Shown here piece after piece: positions 1 to 4,707 of a DNA stretch of 11,579 bases; position 1 is the first letter of the stretch; each line of letters starts with the position of its first letter. The notes beneath the pieces were generated by a model, which made no database searches, was not told where the DNA came from, and worked only from the letters and a program-made list of their open reading frames with translations. A program made the translations under genes and the position numbers. This DNA is from Chloroflexota bacterium. Lineage in GTDB: Bacteria > Chloroflexota > Dormibacteria > Aeolococcales > Aeolococcaceae. The stretch covers positions 1-11,579 of the forward strand of contig DNAU01000151.1 of the NCBI GenBank assembly GCA_003491925.1. The letters run 5' to 3'.

Positions 1-77
1 CTCAGCGCCGCCGCCAGCCTCAGCTCCTCGAGGCGCCGGTCGGCGGGCACCAGCCCCGGGTCCAGCGCCGCACTCAC
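1..77 (-). CDS. N-terminal fragment of an unrecognised protein
   Basis: A GTG codon at 77-75 on the minus strand opens a frame that runs off the left edge and gives about 25 residues beginning (M)SAALDPGLVPADRRLEEL. Upstream is a partial Shine-Dalgarno-like GAGG about 5 nt before GTG, and a TAGAGT box (plus positions 88-93) 10 nt before it. That is the same spacing as the TAGACT box before csoR. The gap to the next gene is only 70 bp and the strand is the same as the GH5 gene, so it may be read through from it. The fragment is too short for a family assignment; the charged LEEL segment only suggests an amphipathic helix. The start is inferred from the promoter/RBS context. Confidence 0.4.
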   Translation of the reverse strand, partial: MSAALDPGLVPADRRLEELRLAAAL

Positions 78-147
78 GATGTCCTCAACTCTAGCGCTCG
101 GGGATGAGTGATTTCCGGGTCGCGATGGGCGGTGGCCGGTTCGCGCA

Positions 148-1647
148 TCACGACCCCGACAGCTCGATCCGGCAGGCCACACCGGCGGGGACGGTGAGCG
201 ACAGCCGGGAGGAGGAGGGGTCCCAGGCCGGCTGAGCCGCGCAGCTCGCGACGACCGTGGGGAGCCCCAGGGTGAGGTCGGACCACGCCACCTCGATGAC
301 GCCCGGAGCGTGGCCGGCGGCGACGGTGACCGCCAGCCTGCCGGTGACCCCGTCGCCCTGACCGGCCGACACCCCGGCGGGGGCGGCGGCGAGGTAGGGG
401 CGGGCCAGCTCCCGGAGCAGGGTCATGTCGACGGTCCTGCCGTCGGGACTGCGCACGCTCCAGGGGCCGGGTGCTCGCCACTGCCACCACGCCCAGCCGG
501 CGTCGTGATCGGCGAAGGCGTCGAGGGCGTCGTCGATCCACTCCGCCGCATCCGGGCTTTGGGTGCTGATGCCGAACTCGCCCACCCACATCGCCGCCGG
601 CACCTGGCCGGCCTCGCGGGCCAGCTCGTTCACGTGGGTGTCGAGGGATTGGGGGTTCCCGTCGAAGGTCGGCGGGAAGAGCACGCCGGTGTAGACGTGC
701 GGCGAGTAGACGAGATCGGGCGCGGAGAGGGCGACGACGCTGGTGGGGAAGTCACCCAGGGCGTCGTTCTCGATGAGGAAGAGATGGTTGGGGTCGACCG
801 CCCCGATGGAGGTGATGGCGCGCGCGTAGAACGGAAAGAGGTCGTCCTTGTCGAAGCGCAGCGGGGGCAGCGGAAAGGCGTGCGGCTCATTGATGATGTC
901 GTAGCCGGCCACACCACTGTCGTCGCGGAAGCGGGCGGCCACGAACTGCCAGGTCCGCAGGTACTGCGTCTGCCAGTCCGAGGTCAGCCAGAAGTACGCC
1001 GTCGAGGCGTTGATCGCCGGCGACAGGAGTCGCGTCACCGAGGGCATGGGGCCCCAGGGGATGTCGGGGATCCATGACAGGGTCGCCCAGGCAGGCGCTC
1101 CCGATCCCCCGTAGCCGGGGCTCCAGCCAAGGAAGTGCATGTCCAACACCACGTAGAGGTGATGGGCGTTGAGCAGCGCCACCGCGGCGGCGATGCGATC
1201 GAGGTACGCGGTGCTGAAGTGGCCGCGCTGGGGCTCGAGCAGCGACCAGGCGATCGGCAGCCGCACCACGTCGAATCCGGATGCTTCCATGAGCCCGGCG
1301 TCGGTCGCGTCCAGGGGTGCGGGAGCCAGCGTCGATTCGAGCAAGGCGTCGTCGTCGAAGCCGTGGAGGATGACGCTGCGCCCCGCCGCGTCGACGATGC
1401 GCCCGCCGGCGGTGGTGAGCCAGGGGAGGTACGGTTGGGCGGCCGGGCGCGGGCCCGGAAGGGGCACGGTCGCGGTGAGGGCGGGGACCGGCAGCACCAG
1501 CCAGATGGCCAGGGCCATCACCACGAGCACGGCGATGAGGCGCAGCCGGGGAGCCCCGCCTCGCTCCCCACCCCGCAGCCCGCGATGGCGGTCACGCACC
1601 TCGGTGGACCGGCGTCGGGGTCGCAGGGACAGGGCGGCACCGCTCAT
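148..1647 (-). CDS. GH5 glycosidase, endoglycoceramidase-like, membrane-anchored or secreted
   Basis: From the ATG at 1647 this is 499 aa. Residues 1-35 are Arg-rich and are followed by one hydrophobic segment (about 36-55, LIAVLVVMALAIWLVLP) ending near ALTA, so it is a signal peptide or signal anchor placing the enzyme outside the membrane. The TIM-barrel core shows GH5 hallmarks: VVRLPIAW (R129), LDMHF (H171), IINEP (N253 and acid/base E254), SPHVY (H317, Y319), WVGEFG (nucleophile E357) and WAWWQW (about 385-390). The last 70 residues look like the beta-sandwich C-terminal domain of endoglycoceramidase-type GH5 proteins, with two cysteines. The family retains beta-glycosides and cleaves glycolipids such as glycosylceramides; the substrate here is inferred only. 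The frame stays open upstream to a TTG at 1758, but that stretch is a tandem DNA repeat, and no start has a good Shine-Dalgarno. It is divergent from the GntR gene. Confidence 0.85.
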   Translation of the reverse strand: MSGAALSLRPRRRSTEVRDRHRGLRGGERGGAPRLRLIAVLVVMALAIWLVLPVPALTATVPLPGPRPAAQPYLPWLTTAGGRIVDAAGRSVILHGFDDDALLESTLAPAPLDATDAGLMEASGFDVVRLPIAWSLLEPQRGHFSTAYLDRIAAAVALLNAHHLYVVLDMHFLGWSPGYGGSGAPAWATLSWIPDIPWGPMPSVTRLLSPAINASTAYFWLTSDWQTQYLRTWQFVAARFRDDSGVAGYDIINEPHAFPLPPLRFDKDDLFPFYARAITSIGAVDPNHLFLIENDALGDFPTSVVALSAPDLVYSPHVYTGVLFPPTFDGNPQSLDTHVNELAREAGQVPAAMWVGEFGISTQSPDAAEWIDDALDAFADHDAGWAWWQWRAPGPWSVRSPDGRTVDMTLLRELARPYLAAAPAGVSAGQGDGVTGRLAVTVAAGHAPGVIEVAWSDLTLGLPTVVASCAAQPAWDPSSSRLSLTVPAGVACRIELSGS

Positions 1648-1725
1648 CGCGCTCGGCCGAGCGGCTCCACCGGAGAGAGCGGCACACCCCACCCCCTCGG
1701 CCCTGCAACCTGCCCGTGCGACATT

Positions 1726-1757
1726 GCACTGCGAAGCCACCCGGCACTGCGAAGCCA
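1726..1757. repeat. Tandem 14-bp direct repeat
   Basis: GCACTGCGAAGCCA occurs at 1726-1739 and 1744-1757 (18-bp period, exact). It lies upstream of the preferred GH5 start, in the gap between two divergent genes. If the GH5 gene began at TTG 1758 the repeat would encode two ASQC units, which argues against that start. Confidence 0.7.
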
Positions 1758-1832
1758 ACCGCTCCCCGGCTCAGTCCGCGCAATCCTGGACATCCTCGGC
1801 CGGACGGCATGCTACTCGGTGCGCCGCCGGGG

Positions 1833-1868
1833 GGAGGACTGCCCGGCGGGTGGAGGACTGCCCGGCGG
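1833..1868. repeat. Tandem 17-bp direct repeat
   Basis: GGAGGACTGCCCGGCGG occurs exactly at 1833-1849 and 1852-1868 (19-bp period). It lies about 80-115 bp before the GntR start in the divergent gap. With the 14-bp repeat at 1726-1757 and no coding signal between, most of 1648-1910 is repeat-bearing non-coding DNA. Its role is unknown: it could be simple replication slippage, REP-like DNA, or regulator binding sites. Confidence 0.7.
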
Positions 1869-1913
1869 CGAGACGGCTGCCCCGCCGCCGGGACAGAGGA
1901 GGATCCACCACCC

Positions 1914-1942
1914 TTGCGGAAGAGGGATGATTGTAACACAAT
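1914..1942 (+). promoter_or_regulatory. Candidate promoter of the GntR gene
   Basis: TTGCGG (1914-1919) and CACAAT (1937-1942) are separated by 17 bp and match the sigma-70 -35/-10 consensus at 3/6 and 4/6. Transcription would begin about 1949-1951, at or next to the GTG start codon, implying a leaderless mRNA. The -10 lies within the operator palindrome, so a bound repressor would block it. Assignment is by inspection only. Confidence 0.4.
1930..1942. promoter_or_regulatory. FadR/FCD-type GntR operator, probable autoregulation site
   Basis: ATTGTAACACAAT is a perfect inverted repeat (ATTGT / ACAAT around AAC). It matches the FadR-subfamily operator pattern TNGTNNNACNA. It lies 8 bp before the start codon of a gene encoding just such a regulator, and is an AT-rich island in GC-rich DNA. 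The inference is that the downstream regulator binds here and represses itself. Confidence 0.7.
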
Positions 1943-1950
1943 AGGACACC

Positions 1951-2637
1951 GTGGCCACCGTGCTCCGTCGCTTGGGAACGGTGTCGACCGTCCAGGCACT
2001 GGAGGAGGACCTGGAGCGGCGCACGCTCGACGGCGAGTTCCAGCCCGGCGAGCACCTCCGGGAGATCGAGCTTGCCCGGCAGTACGACGTGGGCAGGAAC
2101 ACCCTCCGTGCCGCCTTCGACGGGCTCGCCCACCGCGGCCTGCTGATCAAGTCGCGCAACCGCGGCGTCTTCGTCCGGGTGCTCACCGGGCGCGACCTCG
2201 CCGAGGTCTACGAGCTGCGCGCGGCGATCGAGATCCAGGCGGGCCGGTCCCTGGCGGCGCGTCGCTCGGTCCCCGAGGCGGCTCGACGGGCCCTCGAGGC
2301 GGAGGGGCGGCTGACCCGCGGCTCCGCCCGGCGCGATCTGGTCGAGGCCGACCTCGCGTTCCACCGGGCGATCGTGGAGGGCGCGGGCAACAGCCGGCTC
2401 GCCGCCGTCCACCGCGACATCGCCGCCGAGATCCTGCTCTCCCTCGCTCAGCTCATGGAGACGGAGTACGCAACCGTGGAGGACCTCACCGCCGAGCACA
2501 CGGAGGTGCTCCGAGCCATCGAGGGCGGCAGGCCCTCGAGTGCGGAGGCGACGATCCGACGGCACCTGGAGGCCGCCACCGCCTGGCTGGTCACCCGAGC
2601 CGGCCGGCCCGGGGACGCTCCGCGTCCTCCTGGCTGA
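1951..2637 (+). CDS. GntR-family transcriptional regulator, FadR/FCD subfamily
   Basis: This is a 228-aa protein. Residues about 12-77 form the winged helix-turn-helix (GEHLREIELARQYDVGRNTLRAAFDGLAHRGLL, then the wing KSRNRGVFV). Residues about 83-215 form the all-helical FCD effector domain, with the usual metal-site set visible as D134, H138 (DLAFH), H183 (EHTEV) and H205 (RRHLEAA). FCD regulators typically bind small carboxylic acids or similar metabolites and act as dimeric repressors; the ligand cannot be read from the sequence. The start is GTG 1951, fitting the promoter/operator just upstream, with GTG 1981 as an alternative. No Shine-Dalgarno is visible. It is divergent from the GH5 gene, its 3' end is convergent with the 2TM gene, and no clear catabolic operon is adjacent. 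Confidence 0.88.
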   Translation: MATVLRRLGTVSTVQALEEDLERRTLDGEFQPGEHLREIELARQYDVGRNTLRAAFDGLAHRGLLIKSRNRGVFVRVLTGRDLAEVYELRAAIEIQAGRSLAARRSVPEAARRALEAEGRLTRGSARRDLVEADLAFHRAIVEGAGNSRLAAVHRDIAAEILLSLAQLMETEYATVEDLTAEHTEVLRAIEGGRPSSAEATIRRHLEAATAWLVTRAGRPGDAPRPPG

Positions 2638-2960
2638 GCGGCGCGGCGCAGCCCTGAGAGCGAGCGCTCACCCGAGGCCCCGACCTCCCCCCCGCCCTGC
2701 AGGCGCGCGACGTAGCGATCCACGTCGGCATCGGTGATCGGCCGGCGGAGGAATGCACTCCAGGCGTGGATCACCAGACCCATGCCCCAGAAGACGAGGA
2801 CGAACGCGGGCCAGAAGATCGCGTGAGTCGAGGTGAGCGCCCAGACCACGATCAGCCCGGCGTTGACCAGGACGTACGCCAGCAGATGGGGCACGAAATC
2901 GCGCCGCTCCTGCAGCTGCTTCATGGCCGCCTGGCGCAGGTCGTCGGGTGGCACGCTCAT
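2448..2960 (-). CDS. Small 2TM-domain membrane protein with an anomalous C-terminal tail
   Basis: The start is ATG 2960 with a strong AGGAGGT four bases upstream. Residues 1-88 match the 2TM domain pattern (PF13239-like): the charged helix DDLRQAAMKQLQERRDF, TM1 about 24-42, TM2 about 48-70 (IFWPAFVLVFWGMGLVIHAW), then ITDADVDRYVARL. Such proteins are usually about 80-110 aa; function is unknown, and 2TM modules also occur attached to histidine kinases. Here the frame continues to 170 aa, and residues 108-170 are antisense to the GntR gene with a low-complexity R/S/A composition. A run of seven G on the coding strand (plus 2687-2693) sits where the domain ends. One extra G would give a 97-aa protein stopping at 2668 with no overlap. 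The N-terminal part is secure; the tail is doubtful. Confidence 0.75.
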   Translation of the reverse strand: MSVPPDDLRQAAMKQLQERRDFVPHLLAYVLVNAGLIVVWALTSTHAIFWPAFVLVFWGMGLVIHAWSAFLRRPITDADVDRYVARLQGGGEVGASGERSLSGLRRAAQPGGRGASPGRPARVTSQAVAASRCRRIVASALEGLPPSMARSTSVCSAVRSSTVAYSVSMS

Positions 2961-2964
2961 CGGG

Positions 2965-2971
2965 ACCTCCT
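2965..2971 (-). promoter_or_regulatory. Strong ribosome binding site of the 2TM gene
   Basis: Coding-strand AGGAGGT lies 4 nt before ATG 2960 and fixes that start. It is the only near-consensus Shine-Dalgarno in the window; most other genes show none. Confidence 0.8.
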
Positions 2972-3000
2972 CGGGTCCTTGCTGGCTGAGGCTCGGACAG

Positions 3001-3057
3001 CCCACCCGCATACGCCCGAGGCGCCCGGGGCACCAGGGGCTTTGGTACGCGGGTGGG
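3001..3057. promoter_or_regulatory. 57-bp dyad in the divergent 2TM/DUF5946 promoter region
   Basis: CCCACCCGC (3001-3009) and its exact complement GCGGGTGGG (3049-3057) form arms that extend, after one mismatch, by TAC/GTA and one further C/G pair (3011-3013 with 3045-3047). In outward orientation each arm reads GTAYGCGGGTGGG. Arm centres lie about 45 bp from the two start codons (2960 and 3095). The symmetry suggests one regulator controlling both genes, or paired upstream promoter elements. The 35-nt spacer makes an RNA hairpin less likely. Confidence 0.5.
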
Positions 3058-3080
3058 GAGGACGGAGAGGGTGGGGCGCC

Positions 3081-3088
3081 GGTATCGT
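3081..3088 (+). promoter_or_regulatory. Leaderless-type -10 element for the DUF5946 gene
   Basis: GGTATCGT contains TATCGT (TANNNT) ending exactly 6 nt before GTG 3095. A start site about 7 nt below the box would coincide with the start codon. No Shine-Dalgarno precedes the GTG. The -35 region (about 3060-3065, GGACGG) is a poor match. Confidence 0.45.
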
Positions 3089-3094
3089 CGGCTG

Positions 3095-3613
3095 GTGAGC
3101 GACGTCCGGTGCTTCGGCTGCGGCGCGCTGGTGGCGGATGTTGGCGGCCCGGTGCACGCGTACATGCTGGCCGCCCCCGGCTGTTGGGCGGTCTACGGCG
3201 CGCTCCTGGAGTGGAGGGTGTCGCTGGTCGGCCCCGAGGGCGTGACCACGAGCCAGCAGATGATCGATGCCTATGCCGCCCAGCACGCGACCAACGACGA
3301 CCGGCGCAACCGGCAATCCGTGGCCGTGCACCTGATGAGTCTCTGCGCATCACTGGAGCGCGGCATCCCGGGTATCCGCCTGCGCCATCTGATCGGCACC
3401 TGGACCCATCGCGACTATCCATCCCTCCTGCCCCTGCCGGCCGCCTATGAGGTCACCGTCCGCGACGTGGCGGCGGCCGCCCCAGAGGCCCGGGCGGAGG
3501 CCGTCCTCGCCTGGGCAGGCGCATCGTGGTCCGCGTGGTCGGGCCATCAGAACCAGGTGCGCCGGTGGCTCGACCATGCCCTGGCCGCGGAGGGCCGGCG
3601 GCCGGGCGGTTGA
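3095..3613 (+). CDS. DUF5946 family protein, putative metal-binding
   Basis: This is 172 aa from GTG 3095; the frame is open from 3053, but the start at 3095 puts the conserved N-terminus right after the -10 box. CFGCG (C6, C9), H21 in GGPVHAY and C30 in APGCWAVYG are arranged like a small zinc site. They are followed by the family's DAYAAQH ... DRRNRQSVAVHLMSLC segment and a HLIGTWTHRDYPSLLPL stretch. I recognise this as DUF5946, a family of unknown function common in actinobacteria and Chloroflexota. No signal peptide or membrane segment is seen. It is divergent from the 2TM gene and 68 bp upstream of the F420 reductase. The zinc-site reading is inference. Confidence 0.75.
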   Translation: MSDVRCFGCGALVADVGGPVHAYMLAAPGCWAVYGALLEWRVSLVGPEGVTTSQQMIDAYAAQHATNDDRRNRQSVAVHLMSLCASLERGIPGIRLRHLIGTWTHRDYPSLLPLPAAYEVTVRDVAAAAPEARAEAVLAWAGASWSAWSGHQNQVRRWLDHALAAEGRRPGG

Positions 3614-3667
3614 CGCAGGCTCGCCGCGGGCACGCGCCCCGCCGCGACGCTGCCCATCCCCTGCGCG

Positions 3668-3675
3668 GGTAAGGT
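3668..3675 (+). promoter_or_regulatory. Leaderless-type -10 element for the F420 reductase gene
   Basis: GGTAAGGT contains TAAGGT (TANNNT) ending exactly 6 nt before ATG 3682, the same spacing as for the DUF5946 gene. No Shine-Dalgarno is present. The -35 region (about 3647-3652) is not consensus-like. Confidence 0.45.
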
Positions 3676-3681
3676 TGCCCG

Positions 3682-4170
3682 ATGGCTCAGCTGCTGGAAC
3701 CCGGGGTGCCGAGGATCGCCCGGACACTGAACGGCTGGATGGGGACGGGCAGCGGCCCCGCCTTCGTCCCTCGTCTGCACCGCTGGCTGTACCTGCGCAC
3801 CGGTGGCCGGCTCGGACACGGGATCATCGGCGTGCCGTCCCTGCTCCTCCAGACCACCGGGCGCCGCACCGGTCGGACCCGCACCGCTGCGCTCGTCTAC
3901 GGCCGTGACGGTGGCTCCCTGGTGGTGGCGGCATCCAACTACGGCGGCCAGCGCGACCCGGCCTGGCTTCGGAACCTCCGGGCCGACCCGTGGGTGCGCC
4001 TGCAGGTGGGCCGCCGCCAGCTCGCGGCGGAGGCCAGGGTCGTCGAGTCCGGCGATGCCGACTACGCGCGGCTGATGGCCCTGATGAACGCGGTCAACCG
4101 CAACCGCTACGTGCACTACCAGGCGAGGACCGCACGGCCGATCCCGCTGGTCCTGATGACCCCGGCCTGA
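3682..4170 (+). CDS. F420H2-dependent quinone reductase / nitroreductase-like protein (Ddn family)
   Basis: This is a 162-aa protein of the deazaflavin-dependent Ddn-type fold (PF04075-like). The core is recognisable: LLLQTTGRRTGRTRTAALVY (about 55-74), then a short turn, LVVAASNYGGQRDPAWLRNL and RADPWVRLQVG. The GR-TGxxRT and AS-GG-xxxPAWxxNLRA elements are the family's F420-contacting signatures. Members reduce quinones, aflatoxin-like lactones or nitro compounds with F420H2 and are often membrane-associated; the substrate here is unknown. Length and start agree with the family. It implies that the host makes F420. It precedes csoR by 66 bp but csoR has its own promoter-like element, so co-regulation by copper is not indicated. 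Confidence 0.87.
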   Translation: MAQLLEPGVPRIARTLNGWMGTGSGPAFVPRLHRWLYLRTGGRLGHGIIGVPSLLLQTTGRRTGRTRTAALVYGRDGGSLVVAASNYGGQRDPAWLRNLRADPWVRLQVGRRQLAAEARVVESGDADYARLMALMNAVNRNRYVHYQARTARPIPLVLMTPA

Positions 4171-4202
4171 TCTCGCCACCCCCTCCAGAGAGGGATGACC
4201 CC

Positions 4203-4221
4203 ACCCCACCCCGGGAGGGGT
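4203..4221. promoter_or_regulatory. Candidate CsoR operator
   Basis: ACCCCACCCCGGGAGGGGT is an inverted repeat centred on 4212: ACCCC pairs with GGGGT and CCC with GGG, broken by one A/A mismatch. C/G-tract dyads bounded by (T)ACCC/GGGTA are typical CsoR targets. It ends inside the GGTAGACT box (4219-4226), so bound apo-CsoR would occlude the promoter. The call combines the visible palindrome, its position 15 bp before csoR, and the known autoregulation of csoR-copA operons. Confidence 0.65.
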
Positions 4222-4226
4222 AGACT
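4219..4226 (+). promoter_or_regulatory. -10-like element of the csoR-copA operon
   Basis: GGTAGACT (TANNNT box 4221-4226) ends 10 nt before ATG 4237, giving a leader of only a few bases. It overlaps the end of the operator palindrome. It matches the GGTANNNT form seen before the two preceding genes. Confidence 0.45.
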
Positions 4227-4236
4227 GAGCTTCAGG

Positions 4237-4707
4237 ATGAAGCCGGACCACAAACGCGACGCCCTGCTCCGCCTCAAGACGGTGCGCGGCCACCTCGACG
4301 GCGTCATGGCCATGGTCGAGCGCGAGGACTACTGTCCCGACCTCATGAAACAGGTCGCCGCCCTCCAGGCCTCCCTCGAGAGGGTCAACCGGGTGCTGCT
4401 CCAGAACCACCTGGAGACCTGCGTCACCGAGGCGATCACCGCGGGCAGCGGTGACGCCAAGATCGCCGAGCTGCTGGAGGCCCTGCGCTACACCAGCGCC
4501 CTCACCGACCTCCGCGAGCGCTTCGACCCCGTCCCGCTCCCCGTCGCGGCCGCCGCCCCCCTCCCCCGTCCGACGGAGACCACCGCCCCCGCGCCGCCGG
4601 CGCACCACCGCGGCGGCGCCGGGACAGCCCCGGACCGGGGAGCAGCGCCCGACGCGGCCCACCCGGCGCGGCCGGCGCGCCCACGGCGGTCCCGGACACC
4701 CCGATGA
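4237..4707 (+). CDS. csoR: Copper-sensing repressor CsoR
   Basis: From ATG 4237 this is 156 aa. Residues 1-92 are the CsoR/RcnR (DUF156) helical bundle. The Cu(I) ligand set is visible as C33 (DYCPDL), H58 and C62 (NHLETCV), with the same spacing as C36/H61/C65 of Mycobacterium tuberculosis CsoR. The second-shell Y32 and E78 also align with that protein's Y35 and E81. Apo-CsoR binds the operator and Cu(I) binding releases it. ATG 4195 is also in frame but would put the operator and -10 box inside the gene. Residues about 98-156 form a Pro/Ala/Arg-rich tail with an HH pair, making the protein longer than the usual 90-120 aa; it is probably disordered. The stop overlaps the copA start (ATGA), so the two are translationally coupled. 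Confidence 0.93.
   Translation: MKPDHKRDALLRLKTVRGHLDGVMAMVEREDYCPDLMKQVAALQASLERVNRVLLQNHLETCVTEAITAGSGDAKIAELLEALRYTSALTDLRERFDPVPLPVAAAAPLPRPTETTAPAPPAHHRGGAGTAPDRGAAPDAAHPARPARPRRSRTPR

Noticed and set aside
1648..1758. Extension of the GH5 gene to the TTG at 1758
   Set aside because: The added residues come from a tandem DNA repeat and a Cys/Ala-rich stretch with no ribosome binding site; the ATG at 1647 leaves a normal signal-anchor N-terminus.
4195..4236. Earlier in-frame ATG for csoR at 4195
   Set aside because: It would place the operator palindrome and the -10-like box inside the coding region and add a Pro/Arg leader not seen in CsoR proteins.
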